A DNA stretch of 64,000 nucleotides from Branchiostoma floridae (Eukaryota > Chordata > Leptocardii > Amphioxiformes > Branchiostomatidae). Where the stretch lies: assembly GCF_000003815.2 (NCBI RefSeq), contig NC_049990.1, positions 21,338,321-21,402,320 on the forward strand, read 5' to 3'. A program made the position numbers and the translations under genes. Positions 1 through 12,036 of the stretch are shown in pieces. The notes under the pieces were generated by a model that was not told the origin of the DNA, did no database searches, and saw only the letters and a list, made by a program, of their open reading frames with translations. Numbering within the stretch: the stretch's first letter is position 1; the number at the start of each line of letters is the position of its first letter.

Positions 1-299
1 GGCATTGTCCCCCCGATACAATCAAGATAAAACAGGTGCCCTCTTCTCCTAACTAGCTTCGCCGTTTGTAGTACGTGTATTCCGGGCCGCTTCATTTCCC
101 ATTGTCGCCTAAACAGCCTGAAACGTTATATAGTACTCACTCTACAACTTGTCTCACTACATGTACAATAAAAAGGAAGCATATAGAAATTGTCTCATGT
201 GTAAAGATAAAGGAGATATTATTCCAAATTACCCTTACCAACTACTGTAGAATAGCACATTATTGTGTAATTGACTAACATTTTTCTTTCTGATAGGAA
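1..299. other. No gene seen
   Basis: AT-rich unique-looking sequence. The only open frame is short and lacks recognisable motifs. The end of this stretch (from about 242) belongs to the repeat that recurs at 1840-1963. Confidence 0.4.
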
Positions 300-1310
300 T
301 TCTTATAATCTACTTTTAACTGATAGAGCCCAACAATAAAAACTCACACCGATAAACAACAAAATCTAAAAACCTACAGAGGATGATAATAAGGGGTCTC
401 AATAAAATATTAATGGTCAAGAGTAGAAAACAAGTTATGACATAGATTTCAAGGTGACTCCAGGCCTCTACATGTGACTTTCTTTAAAAAATGTAGAGAC
501 AAACTTACAAAGATGTGAAAGTGACTCTGTGCCTATCCATGTTGTATGTCAAAAAAACCTCCAGACGACCAGAAGACCACTCAAAACTCGGCTGGCCAGA
601 ACTTGACGGAACCGGTGACGATTCTTGCGATATGTCAACACAATTTTTACAAGTTAACTGTGGCTTGCCGTTATACCGCAAATACTGACCGAGAACCTCT
701 CTGCACCTTCCACAAAGTACAAAGGATAGGGTTCCATATAACACATTATGAACTGATAGAGCCCCGGGCCCACATAACAACTTACAAAAACTTACAAAAA
801 TAATTTAAAAACCTACGGCGGAAGATAATAAGGGATCTCAATAAGGTAATAATGGTCAAGAGTATTATTAAGATTATTAAGCTATATGTGGATCCGTATA
901 AAGCCAATGTCAAAGTCAAAGTAAAGAACAAGTTATTGAATAGATTTCAAGGTGACTCCAGTCCTTTACATGTGACTTACTTTAAAACAGTAAACAGCTA
1001 ATTGTAGGTCAGAAAAATCAACCGTATCAATTTGTGTAAACCATTTTAACTCCGGTTATCTAAACAGTACACTCTGAACTGGTCAAAAGGAGAAGACAAG
1101 CGTACAAGATTGCAAAGTAAGGCCGTGCCTATTCATACTGTCTGTAAAAAGAGAAAACCTCAAGACGACCAGAATACCTCTGAAAACTCGATTGTTTCGA
1201 TATGTCAACATAATTTTACAAGTTAACTGTGGCTTGCCATTTTGCCGCAAACAACGACCGAGGACCTCTATGTACCTTTTACAAAATTCACAATACCTCG
1301 AGTTCACATG
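300..1310. repeat. Two diverged tandem copies of a ~0.5-kb unit
   Basis: Copy 1 (about 300-735) and copy 2 (about 745-1310) share, in the same order, the blocks ACTGATAGAGCCC, AAAACCTAC, TCAATAA, TAATGGTCAAGAGT, TTTCAAGGTGACTCCAG, ACATGTGACTT and GACGACCAGAA. Copy 2 has extra bases between the blocks. The copies are clearly diverged, so the duplication is old. No coding potential is evident in either copy. Confidence 0.6.
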
Positions 1311-1739
1311 CTTAAGGCACCAAATTGTCATCTTGAAGACAGTCCGAAACGTTTCGATACTTGTTCAAATCTTCCGAACTTGAGTATTAAATGAAAACAT
1401 CTCAATCCTCTCACAACTGCAACGCCTTTACCCCCCCCCCAGTTACCAGCATGATAAAACAGGTGCGATAGTAGTGACTTGTTCGCCTAATTTCCAGAAC
1501 GAAGACAAGAGTGCCTCTTTCAACATTACCAGCTATATCAACAATAGCAAAACCTAAACTGAACAGAACAGTATCTAAACCATACATGAGGCAACACATT
1601 TAAGCAACGGGTACATACCGAAGAGGGATGTCTGTCGGCGAAGTAGATAAGAGGGTGCTTCGAGAAACACGTCTTAACTTCTGAAAATCAGACACACATA
1701 ATGGAGAAAAGGTATCTATCGGTATCCTTCTGCCTATCA
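1311..1739. other. No gene seen
   Basis: Unique-looking sequence with a short C-homopolymer near 1432. No open frame with a recognisable domain. Confidence 0.4.
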
Positions 1740-1839
1740 NNNNNNNNNNNNNNNNNNNNNNNNNNNNNNNNNNNNNNNNNNNNNNNNNNNNNNNNNNNNN
1801 NNNNNNNNNNNNNNNNNNNNNNNNNNNNNNNNNNNNNNN
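1740..1839. other. Assembly gap (100 N)
   Basis: Exactly 100 N, a conventional placeholder for a gap of unknown length. Flanking repeat copies (242-362 and 1840-1963) suggest a repeat-induced break. Confidence 0.98.
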
Positions 1840-1963
1840 TCCAACATAGTACATTATTGTGTAGTTGACTGAATGTTTCACTCATTTTGAAAGAAATCCT
1901 TATAATCCACTATGAACTGATAGAGCCCAACAATAAAACCTCGCACAGATTTACAACAAAAGT
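1840..1963. repeat. Third, partial copy of the 0.3-1.3 kb repeat
   Basis: Aligns with 242-362: shared blocks include CACATTATTGTGTA, ATTGACT or GTTGACT, TATAATC and ACTGATAGAGCCCAACAATA. Same orientation. Confidence 0.6.
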
Positions 1964-3034
1964 TCTGCTTCTGAACATGCTGTTCACCACAACTTCTGCT
2001 GACCTTCCTGCAGCATCTAGTCTACACCTTTTATCAATTTCAGGATCTAGTACACAGTTTATATCTCCACCACAAATTAGGTTTATTGGTTCACAGCTGC
2101 TAAACTGACAACTTTGTAAGTAGTTCGTTAGCTCTATTTGAGATACAAATATTTACTAGTAAGCATGTCTCTACATCACCAATGGTGCGGTTCAGGAAAA
2201 GTTTTTTTTCCATAATTATTTGTTTTCTTTTTATTGCCAACACTGGTGCAAAATCCCTCCGTCTAGAATTGATGATTCTCTACAAATCACCCGGACTCCA
2301 GGAAGAATAGTGACATATCAGACACTAATGGAGATCTGTATAACAAAAAAAAAAACAACCAAACCAACCACAAACATGCTTTACAAAGAACATGAAAAAT
2401 ACTCGCACAACTTAAGCTCTATATATGAAAATGCTAAACCAGCCATTCAACAAGAGTGTACCCTAAGATAAGGTGAAATTTATTAAGTGCACCAGATTTC
2501 CGATTGGTTTATCTACAATGTGTACAAGCCAATAACCTACATAGCACTAACATAAGATAGTTTAACAATTCCCAGTAACATTTCCCTATGAATATAGTTT
2601 TACAATTGGTCTCCTTTCGAAGAACAAAAGTGAGTCATTCTTCAAATGTCTACATCATGTGAATCAAACACATGCCCGCAAATGCAACCTACATCTCTTT
2701 GTATAATGGGATATTAACAGTAATTCACCCCTAGTATGGAAAAGCCGTATAGTGTTGTGATTTTAAGTCGTATGGGAGTGTCTTTATAGTTGCTACAAGA
2801 TACAAAAATATAATATTTATTTTGGTTAATATGGATGTTTGGGGAATCACCTAGAAGAATATGTCATAATCATACTTCATTCTGACTAGAAGTTGTTCTA
2901 CTCCAAAATTTTATTAATCTAACATACTCTAGGAACATATGTTCATGATTCTCAACCTTATTACAAATTTCAGTCTGGACTGTATAATTATGTTTCCTGA
3001 CACATCTCTTATGTTCCACTTGTTAAGTTGGTCG
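1964..3034. other. No gene seen
   Basis: AT-rich sequence with short open frames only. I see no splice-bounded coding exon, RNA gene or recognisable transposon protein. Confidence 0.4.
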
Positions 3035-3042
3035 TTACAGAG

Positions 3043-3404
3043 TAGGGGTGGGTACCGGTACAGTGTACCGGTACAAAACGAGTTTTTCTTATTGGACCGG
3101 TCCAGAAAAACCGGACCTGAAAAAATTGGTGGACCGGATGTTGGACCTATTGGAAAATGAACATTATATGATCAGCATTCACACGTTTTGGGGCTTACCG
3201 GTCGAAAAAAATAACAAGAACGAAGTAGAGTAGAGTCTATAGTCATTTCTACCATGTTTTGGAGCCAGTAGTAGAGAGGCAGTTAGCCTCGTAGGACTTG
3301 TAAAACGCCAGTGGGAGCCGAATACTCCACAAAACAGATTTCTTTATAGCGAAATGGGCCATTGTTTTGAGTATCGTCCATTTCTGTACCGGTACCCAGC
3401 CCTA
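3043..3404. mobile_element. hAT-type MITE with 8-bp target duplication
   Basis: Terminal inverted repeats start TAGGGGTGGGTACCGGTACA and end GTACCGGTACCCAGCCCTA. The element is flanked by the perfect 8-bp direct repeat TTACAGAG (3035-3042 and 3405-3412). An 8-bp target duplication is the hAT hallmark (family knowledge). Internal sequence has no transposase. A second copy lies at 22949-23368. Confidence 0.85.
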
Positions 3405-3412
3405 TTACAGAG

Positions 3413-4354
3413 TAATATCTTCTATAACAATCTCCCTTGTTGGGAAACATTCTGAATCTGTATGCAACTGGCCCAGCTGCAGTTCTTACAATACAGAATT
3501 TTGTAATACCTAGTTTGATGTATTGTCTCCCCAAAATTCCCCCCAATTAATACATTCATTATCTCTCCAGCCGTTTGTGATGGCTGTTTCACCCCCTCCC
3601 CGCATCTGCTTGGTGCCAAGGCCAGTATGATATCTCCGTAGGAAGTTGGTATAACAAGGGGCAATCAGCTTCCTACAAAGGTAATAAGATCATCTGTTCC
3701 AGTAAAGTTTTATCATAAGTTCCAATGGGCATCATGCCCCTGATTGAGCCATTTAACCCAATAGGCCAATCTCTCAAATGTACCATTTGTACCCATAGTG
3801 TTCTTTCTGTTGCCATTCACTTCTTACTGATCTTGGCCTTTTTTCCGTTCCCTACGAAAGACCAGCATTCCTTTTGAACAACTCTTAGTACCCATTCCGG
3901 GGTGTCGATATTCATCAGATTATATGTAGGTTGTGATAACGCTAATTGCTTGATAACAATTACTTCTCTATAGTGTTAATTTTTTTAGTTTTTCCACAGA
4001 TTAAATAATAAAGATAATCTTTATTGCAAATTCATGCCAGAGGGCTAAATGCACAAAAGGTCGACCACATGTGTTCTTATGGATGCAGAGGAAAAACTAA
4101 ACTTATACAATGATTCTAAACTAGGCTAAATGGAAAGGGAACTAAGACACTATGTGTTACAATTAAAGACAGTCTTCAATCTTTCTATTTTCTTCTCCCA
4201 TTCAACAACTCACGATTCAGATGGACCATATACGAAGTTAATGCCAATTGATTTCACTGGCCCTTTGCTCAAATTTTAATCCATCATACACCTCTCTTTA
4301 TTTTCCCATGATGCTATCCACATGGCTTGAGTTTTCATGATTTTAGTTACGTTT
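3413..4354. other. No gene; possible faint LINE remnant
   Basis: No intact frame. The minus strand carries stop-riddled stretches that continue the reverse-transcriptase fragment at 4355-4587, so part of this may be decayed LINE. I cannot place boundaries. Confidence 0.3.
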
Positions 4355-4587
4355 TGTCCACACTAGCCTTCCAAAGACAACGATATGTTTCACTGCATTC
4401 TCTACTGAACCTTTATCTACAAGAATTAAAGTGGTATCGTCAACAACTTGTGTTGTCTTGATTTCTTCTGAACCTTCTGTATGTGGAACTTTGCTTTCTA
4501 TGTGTTTCACTATGTTTTTTTTAAATTTGTAGACAAAATTTCAGTAACCAGTATGAAAAATAAACATGATAGGGGACAGTCTTGTCT
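4355..4587 (-). pseudogene. Non-LTR retrotransposon reverse-transcriptase fragment
   Basis: Minus-strand translation from 4587 reads RQDCPLSCLFFILVTEIL, matching the RT motif R-Q-G-C-P-L-S-P-x-L-F-I-L. After a stop and frame change it continues with VVDDTTLIL, a degraded form of the catalytic Y/F-A-D-D box. It has a stop, a frameshift and a mutated catalytic box, so it is dead. The clade looks L1-like (inference). Confidence 0.75.
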
Positions 4588-4639
4588 TGTTCTTCCATTC
4601 TTTTGTAGGGATTTAGTGTTAAGGCTTCATCAATATTGC

Positions 4640-4803
4640 AAGCCCCCTACTGCAATTAGAACCAAAGATTTGAAAACAAATGGGGCTTGCCATTCTCTGG
4701 ACAAGATGTCTTTTGTGTCTGGGGTAAAATGAGTTTCTTGAACGAAATGTATGTCAGCATTCTGTTGTTGTTTTTTGACATAGGATAATAATGACCTAAA
4801 GCC
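4640..4803 (-). pseudogene. L1-like endonuclease fragment (copy 1)
   Basis: Minus strand from 4803 reads GFRSLLSYVKKQQQNADIHF, then VQETH, then FTPDTKDILSREW. The Q-E-T-H block is the N-terminal catalytic motif of APE-type endonucleases of LINE ORF2 proteins. In an intact element more than 1 kb would separate it from the RT domain. Here the RT fragment is about 50 bp away, so there has been internal deletion. Confidence 0.7.
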
Positions 4804-4942
4804 ACTATAACGTCACTTCTTGGAGGTCTCAACCCTTTCTAGTTGGAAGTAAGTCAGAAAAATGATATGATAGAGTTATATATTTCTTCCCTGTGGGTCA
4901 TGCAATCGACGTTTGAATGGAACTAATTCATGGAAAAATATT

Positions 4943-5020
4943 AACTTTATTGTACGACAATTGTAGTATGTATGGCAACAACTATTGCAAATAGTACAAA
5001 ATAGAGGTATGAAATAAAAC
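4943..5020 (-). mobile_element. LINE 3' tail, copy 1
   Basis: Minus-strand sequence TACCTCTATTTTGTACT, then AGTTGTTGCCATACAT, then a terminal GTACAATAAAG. It matches the plus-strand tail at 14417-14512 that follows a LINE C-terminal coding fragment. Confidence 0.6.
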
Positions 5021-5894
5021 TTAACATCGCAATTACTAAAACAATAAGAGCTAACATACGACCTTGACATAGTGTTACAATAACGAGGAGCTAGTCATGT
5101 GTTTTGTAGTTTCTTTTTCTAATAACAAAACAGTCTTTCATATTTGCCAAATTCTGCATTATGGGAGTTGTATATAATATGGCATCTATATCAAGTATGA
5201 CAAATCTATTTTTCTCTACTTCTAGCCGAGCCAGTCATAACTATTTGGAACTGGGGTGTTTCATTTTGTTTGCGAGTACAGAATATAGGCTTATTTGGCA
5301 ATTGTTTGTGCCTGTTGGTGGTGACATAAATAATCTTATATACCCAATAAAATTAGCAGGGTGTACTTTCATACTTCGTCGAATTTCTCTGTGGCCTCTG
5401 TTTCACCCTAGGATGATTCAGTAGGGCTGACCTTTGACACTCAAACTCTTGATACATGTAATTATATCTCTGTGAAAACCAAGCTGGGAAAATGCACATT
5501 ATGTGCATAGGAAGGACCGAGAGATACCCTGCAGGCAAAGGCCGCCAAGTCGCGCGGGAAAAAAAACTAATTATGAGTTGGCAAACCGTACCTCGCCTGT
5601 CACAGCGGACATGAAATAAGGTGACATCTTGTTAGCAAAACTAACAGTCATCCACTTTACACCATTCATGTCAAGCTAAATCATGCCCCTCTGCTGCATT
5701 CAAGTACGACTCAGTCATCAACTGCTGATATCTATAAGTACTCTCCAAGCAGAGGTAATCTGGTTGGGGAGCTGCTTTTGATCGCGCGCCAAGAGCGGTC
5801 CCCTCAAAATGCTATATAGAATGAATGAATGAATAAGTTGATAAATAAATAATTGAATGAATGAATAAATGTATGCATGAATAAAAGAATGAAT

Positions 5895-5944
5895 GAGTGA
5901 GTGAGTGAGTGAGTGAGTGAGTGAGTGAGTGAGTGAGTGAGTGA
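5895..5944. repeat. (GAGT)n microsatellite
   Basis: About 12 uninterrupted GAGT units preceded by degenerate GAAT units. The counterpart in the second duplicate (7947-8020) is about 24 bp longer, so the array changed length after the duplication. Confidence 0.95.
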
Positions 5945-6639
5945 AAAGGAGAAGAATTAAGATTTCGGTCACTCCCTTCACATTCAACGCTCTTTCGATT
6001 CAATATATTTGTATATATCAAGTACAATTTTGGTCTATTTTGCTTCACATAGCAGGTGCACTGTTGGATTCAGAAAGAAAATTGATAAAAGACGAATCCA
6101 GTTACTGACTAAAAAAATCCCCAATGAATTAAGACTCTTCTGTCCTGAAATAATATGTACATTAATGTTTGGTGTTAACAACAGCTCGCAACTAATTAGC
6201 GATTTGTATTTGCAGACAAGGTAAGAAAGGCTGTGGAAATGCGGACTGTTTGAGAGGGACCGAGAGGGATTACTACAAAAGCCAAATAGTAGCGCCTAAT
6301 TTCTCACCTGTTACAAAGATATGAATGGGGAGAAAGAAACGCTTTGTTTGTAACAAGGACAACACGTTATATTTCTTGGATTCAGCAAAACATTCCTCTT
6401 TGTGCCCAACTACAATATACAGTGGGGGGAGAGTAAAACAACATCTAAGTATTTTCTGACATTTTCTCCAACATGTTAATCATGTATGTCGCTATTGTAA
6501 CATTGAGTGATCTTATCAACCACAAAACGTAGGAGGAAAAGGTGAAAAACGCAAGGTAATCATTTACATTCCATTACTGTCTATGAATTTGGTGTCTATC
6601 TACATGAATCTGGCTGAAGGTTTAATCAATATTACAACC

Positions 6640-6804
6640 CCTCTGCTGCAATTAGATCCAAAGACTTCAAAACAAGGGTCTTAATTAATTGCCATTCTCT
6701 GGACAAGATGTCTTTTGTGTCTGGGGTGAAATGAGTTTCTTGAAGGAAAATTATGTCAGCATTCTGATGTTATTTTTTACATATGATAATAATAATCTAA
6801 AGCA
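6640..6804 (-). pseudogene. L1-like endonuclease fragment (copy 2)
   Basis: Duplicate of 4640-4803. The minus strand still encodes QETHF-TPDTKDIL-REW but has additional changes and stops. It arose with the ~2-kb tandem duplication rather than by a second insertion. Confidence 0.65.
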
Positions 6805-6989
6805 ACTACCACGCCACTATTTGGAGGCGTCAACCCTTTCTAGTTGGGAGTAAGTCAGAAAAGCGATATGATGGAACTACAACAAAACCTAACAATATGA
6901 AATTAATCTCAAGTATAATTGAATTATTAAGCTATTTCCTGCTGGTCACAAGCGACGTTTAAATGGAACTTATTCATAGAAGAAGAAGA

Positions 6990-7072
6990 ACTTTATTGCA
7001 CGTCAATTTTACACGGTACAATGTATGGCAACAATTATTACAATAGTACAAAATAGAAGTATTAAATAAAAC
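6990..7072 (-). mobile_element. LINE 3' tail, copy 2
   Basis: Duplicate of the tail at 4943-5020, with small indels. Confidence 0.55.
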
Positions 7073-7946
7073 TTAACATCCCTATTACTAAAACAATCAG
7101 AGATAACATAAGACTTTGGTGTAGTGTTACAATCGAGTGGGGCGAATCATGTGTTTAGTTTCTTTTTCTAATAACAAAACAGTATTTCCATATATTTGCC
7201 CAATTCTACATCATGGGAGTTGTATATAATATGACATTTATATCAAGTATGACATATCTATTTTTCTCTACTTCTGGGTGTGCCAGTCATAACTATTTGC
7301 AACTGGGGTGTTTCGTTTTGTTTGCCTCTACAGAATATAAGTTTATTTGGCAATTGTTTGTGTCTGATGGTGGTGATATAAATGATCTAAGACTTATAAA
7401 CCCAATAAAATTAGCAGGGTGTACTTTCATACTTCGTTGAATTTCTCTGTGGCCTCTGTTTTACCCCAGGATTATTCAGTAGGGCTGAACTTTGACACTC
7501 AAACACTTGATACGTGTAATCATATCTCTGTGAAAACCAAGCTGGGAAAATGCGCATTATGTGCATAGGAAGGGTCGAGCTAGAGATACCCTGCAAGCAA
7601 AGGACGCCAAGTCGCGCGGGAAAAAAACTAATTATGAGTTAGCAAACCGTACCTCGCCTGTCACAGCGGACATGAAATAAGGTGACATCTTGTTAGCAAA
7701 ACTAACAGTCATCCATTTTACACCATTCATGTCAAGCTAAATCATGCCCCTCTGCTGCATTCAAGTACGACTCAGTCATCAACTGCTGATATCTATAAGT
7801 ACTCTCCAAGCAGAGGTAATCTGGTTGGGGAGCTGCTTTTGATCGCGCGCCGATCCCCTAAAAAATGCCATATAGAATGAATGAATGAATAAGTTGATAA
7901 ATAAATAATTGAATGAATGAATAAATGTATGCATGAATAAAAGAAT

Positions 7947-8020
7947 GAGTGAGTGAGTGAGTGAGTGAGTGAGTGAGTGAGTGAGTGAGTGAGTGAGTGA
8001 GTGAGTGAGTGAGTGAGTGA
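7947..8020. repeat. (GAGT)n microsatellite
   Basis: About 18 GAGT units; longer counterpart of 5895-5944. Confidence 0.95.
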
Positions 8021-8659
8021 AAAGGGGAAGAAATAAGATGTCGGTCACTCCCTTCACATTCAACGCTCTTTCGATTCAATATCTTTGTATATATCAAGTA
8101 CAATTTTGGTCTATTTTGCTTCACATAGCAGGTGCACTGTTGGATTCAGAAAGAAAATTGATAAAAGACGAATCCAGTTACTGACTAAAAAAATCCCCAA
8201 TGAATTAAGACTCTCCTGTCCTGAAATAATATGTACATTAATCTTTGGTGTTAACAACAGCTCGCAACTAATTAGCGATTTGTATTAGTAGACAAGGTAA
8301 GAAAGGCTGTGGAAATGCGGACTGTTTGAGAGGGACCGAGAGGGATTACTACAAAAGCCAAATAGTAGCGCCTAATTTCTCACCTGTTACAAAGATATGA
8401 ACGGGAGAAAGAAATTGTCTGTATGCAAAAAGGACAACCCGTTATATTATTTTGAATCAGCGAAACATTCTTCTTGGTGCCCAACTACAATACACAGTGG
8501 GGGAAGAATAAAACTACATCTAAGTATTTTCTGACATTTTCTCCAACATGTTAACCATGTATATATGTCGCTATAGCTATTGTAACATTTTGCCGACTGA
8601 TCTTATCAACCACAAAGCGTAGGAGGAAAACATGAAAGACCACAAGGTTATCATTTATA

Positions 8660-9331
8660 GAACATTTAAATGTTTATTCTTCCCAGCATAAGATACGTTG
8701 CCTGACCAGTTTTAAAATCCCGTCGAGTTCTGTCTGCAATGATTCAGACCTCTGTTCTACATTTTGGACGAAAGAGGATATATACAGGTGACAACAAGAA
8801 ATCTTTACAAAAATTCGCATGACGGATAACCAGGGCCACTGTTCAACGTTTTTAAAGTAGAAACACAGATTGTGTTATTATACCGACTTACAATACTCTC
8901 CACAAAGGCGAGGTGATCTTATATCAGCTTATATCATGTTTTTATTTTCAACGGTTATCGAAACCACCGCATGCTTTCTTGATACCTACCAGTAGAAAGT
9001 CTACTTTCATGACTAATTCATATACCAGATGTGTACTAGCAAATGTTACGTATCCGTGTCAGGGAAAGATCTCCCGTGTAGAATGAATGATGACGCCGAC
9101 TTCATGCGAAGAAATAAGACCTTAAAGTTTCAGCAACGTCATCTCCCATGTAGAATGAATGGCTACACCGGCCTCGTGTGAAAGAAATAAGACCTAAAAT
9201 TTAAGCAATGTCAATATTCAACACATTCGTCAGTCTGCTTTTTTATATATTGTAAATCTATGTACAATTGGTGCATACCTTGGTGCATATACTACTGTGA
9301 TAGCCAGCGTATATTAAGACAATAACTTATC
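8660..9331. repeat. Intergenic; holds a two-copy ~75-bp tandem repeat (9066-9213)
   Basis: Within this stretch, TGTAGAATGAATG...ACGCCGAC...GAAATAAGACC...CAACGTC occurs twice in tandem at about 9066-9213. Otherwise no gene or RNA is seen. Confidence 0.6.
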
Positions 9332-9850
9332 AGGCCACAGCAAGTAAATTTTATGGATGACATCACGCGCGCATGAATTTTCGCCTGATTTTAGAAAAAA
9401 AAACTTTTTTTTCTTTGGAGATGGTCAACACGGACGAGAAAGTACCAAAATGGGCAAATATGTTGTGTTGCAGGTACTGATTGTACTTGTAGAGGTGACA
9501 CTAGCCAGGTAGCCATGACTGCAGTTATAGAAACTAAAAACTTTGTTAGATAGTTGTAAAAGTGGCACCAATATGGAAGCCATGGGTGTAGTTGCCATGT
9601 TGGTAAATGATACCAGTCTGCCACACTACTGTGTCACATTTAATACACTTAAATGGAGAAATGAATACCTTGTAGACGGTGATACCATGTTTCGTCGCTT
9701 CATTTCTTTTTTTTTACGTTTATTGCGTGTATTTGGAAAATAAGATTTAGCCATCTTGGTTTTTTTAGCCACCTTGTTTTGTTTCGCCCTATCTCACTAT
9801 TTTTGCAGTCTGCAGAGGATGCCATCCATAAAATTTACTTGTTGTGGCCT
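9332..9850. mobile_element. MITE-like element with 33-bp TIRs
   Basis: Left end AGGCCACAGCAAGTAAATTT (9332) is the inverse of the right end ending AAATTTACTTGTTGTGGCCT (9850). The inverted match is about 33 bp with few mismatches. No transposase. A degenerate relative of the right end lies near 24853-24890 (GAGGATGTCATCCATA...GGCCT). Confidence 0.75.
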
Positions 9851-11343
9851 CAGTACTGAAGTACTCAGTTCATACGTCAACAATCATTGAACGCCAGCGT
9901 TCACCACTGTTTTTAATGGGGTATGTCGAACTTAGAAAGAACTAATGATAATGGTCTTGATTTGCAAGTACTTGCCCACGGCAAGTAGTACTTAATGATA
10001 TTACATGAAAGACTAGAGTATCGTTCCCTGCAGTGTTTCCAGCGAACAATGGGATAAATAAGACAGTTCAAGCTTTGCTACTAGTACTACATCTATAGTG
10101 TACTGCTGATACACAGTCTGATGTTAGATTCAACACATAAAATTGCCGCGGTCACTGAATAAATTCTCATGAAAAACCAATAATAAACGTTGGGAAATCA
10201 AACCCAATATACATATAGGTATGTCATTCTAATTCCAAATTCAACTCCGATTCTAATGTGATATTTAACAATAAAGCATGAAAAGAAAGCTTAATATGTA
10301 ATATGACATGGGTCATCGTCATCGTCATTTTCACTGTTTGCGTTTTAACAGATTATAAGTTTGAACTTTGTACAAGGTTTGAATTTATCGTCACATATTT
10401 CAAACCTACAGTACTTAACGTCAAGAAGTAAATCTTACTGTATAGTGTGGAAAGTCTTTTTAAAAGATCTGGAGCTATACCAAAAAAGAGGTAATGTACT
10501 GTTCATGATCTTATTTGTATCGACATTGAACGAGTTTCTTGGTTCGCTTTCTAATATGTTAGGTTAAAACCTTCGCTCATACAAAGGAAAATCCTCTTTG
10601 CTTATACTTTAATTGCAAAAGTTGGAAATCTTTGTGCATAGGGTTCATTCCAGGTCACCATGAGGGTTTTAGGTGATATTTGTAATAAGTTTGAATTATC
10701 TTGAATAAAAGAATACCTAAGCCACAATAGTTAAAATGTTTTCAAAAAAACTAACAAAATATTAACATATTTGAATGCCTTTGAATATTTTAGAAACATT
10801 TTGAAAGTAACTGTACAAAATATCTTTATTTAGAATAAGTGTCAATCTTCTGTGTGATTCTTTCACATTTACAAATATCTCCAAATATTTGTAAACTTTG
10901 CCAAATGGTAAAATTAGTCTATTGTCCCCATAAAAGTAAACTCCTCGGTATAGGATATAGGAGAATTCTCCTCGGCATATTTTTTAGATTTCACTGCTGG
11001 GCACTGGTGGGTCCCTTGTGGTGGGCCATTGTTGCATGGCACCCAACCATACTTTGCAAGGATGTGTAAATTGCTATTTTCCCAGCCCACTCACCCATTT
11101 TCAAAATATTACCAAAAATGGTAGAAAATGGTAAATAATGGTAGAATGCTGTTATCATTATTTAGAAACCATTAGAAGTATCCAATTCCACACCATGAAT
11201 ATTTCGAAAGTTTTACAGGACCAGAGAAATATTTATACAGTTGAAATAGTGTTAAAATATTTCTGAAGTATCAAATGTCCTAGACATATAATTACAAAAC
11301 TTTAAAATGAATTAGAATGAGTTACCGACCTAGGATTGATTTG
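9851..11343. other. No gene seen
   Basis: AT-rich sequence with short unrelated open frames and no splice-bounded exons. Part of it may be the decayed 5' portion of the LINE whose end is at 11344-11566, but I cannot show this. Confidence 0.35.
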
Positions 11344-11566
11344 TTCAAAAATTCGTACTTTCCCAGAACTATCGTAGAGTGGAATTTGTTATCACCAAGT
11401 ACAGTAGGGGCATCTTCTCTGGGTAGTTTTAAAGAAAGCTTGCAGATAGATGTACAAAAGCTAGGTGTGACAGGTCTTTCAGTGTAAAATAACCAGCTGC
11501 TGCCGCTGCAGGTGTGTTACGCCGAACAGCGGTTATACCGGCTATATAGATACAGATACAGATACA
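11344..11566 (+). mobile_element. LINE 3' end (ORF2 C-terminus plus tail)
   Basis: The plus frame from 11344 reads FKNSYFPRTIVEWNLL, then SPSTVGASSLGSFKESLQ. This is the C-terminal signature (F-P-R-T-I-x-x-W-N-x-L ... S-L-x-x-F-K) of CR1/L2/Jockey-type LINE proteins. The 3' tail GGCTATATAGATACAGATAC ends in a GATACA microsatellite, as such elements often do. It is 5'-truncated. Confidence 0.75.
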
Positions 11567-11770
11567 ACTTAGTTAAAAGAAACCTACTTGAATTTAAGTG
11601 CAAGCCTGAATTGTACTGAGAAGACACATTTGATAGATATATAGAGTGGAATACAGTCAATAGTTTTATTTATCAAACAATCGTCGTTTCATATACTAGA
11701 AATTTCCGATCCAATATGTTGCACAACTTCCTTGCCCTTAAAAATAGTTTGGAAAATACTTGACAACATA

Positions 11771-12036
11771 TCATGCTCATACTGTGAAAAAGAAGATGAG
11801 ACTAGAACTCATCTCTTTAGACACTGATCTGAACTAGCAAAATTCTGGAAATCACTGATCAACGGATTAGCCAACAAGTTAACTTTTATCCGGCTAGTTT
11901 GAGCCTGTGCAATGTTATATTTGGTAACCTTATTGTAAAAAACACTTATACTACTTGCAAAAATGTGTGCTATGTCTCCATTTTTCATAGGGATAATGAT
12001 GAAGACTTTCACAAGGGGGGCCCCAACTATAAACAT
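11771..12036 (+). pseudogene. LINE reverse-transcriptase C-terminal remnant
   Basis: The plus frame reads SCSYCEKEDETRTHLFRH, stop, SELAKFW. This is the zinc-knuckle-like C-x2-C...E-D-E-T-x-x-H-L-F...F-W motif at the C-terminus of non-LTR RT proteins. A TGA replaces the expected cysteine codon. A weak frame continues to about 12036. Confidence 0.6.

Larger units (their letters stand above)
4620..6568. repeat. ~2-kb tandem duplication, copy 1
   Basis: Colinear with 6617-8659. Shared landmarks in order are the endonuclease fragment, the LINE tail (4943-5020), GGGAGTTGTATATAATATG (5162), GTACCTCGCCTGTCACAGCG, the GAGT microsatellite and GGACCGAGAGGGATTACTAC. Similarity is highest in the distal half (about 5580-6300). 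Confidence 0.9.
6617..8659. repeat. ~2-kb tandem duplication, copy 2
   Basis: Direct duplicate of 4620-6568, separated by only about 48 bp. It ends near CAACCACAAAGCGTAGGAGG, the counterpart of 6519-6538. The duplicated block starts inside an L1-like endonuclease fragment. Confidence 0.9.

Noticed and set aside
5718-6048. THSL-repeat open frames, also at 7779-8124
   Set aside because: Translations of the GAGT microsatellite.
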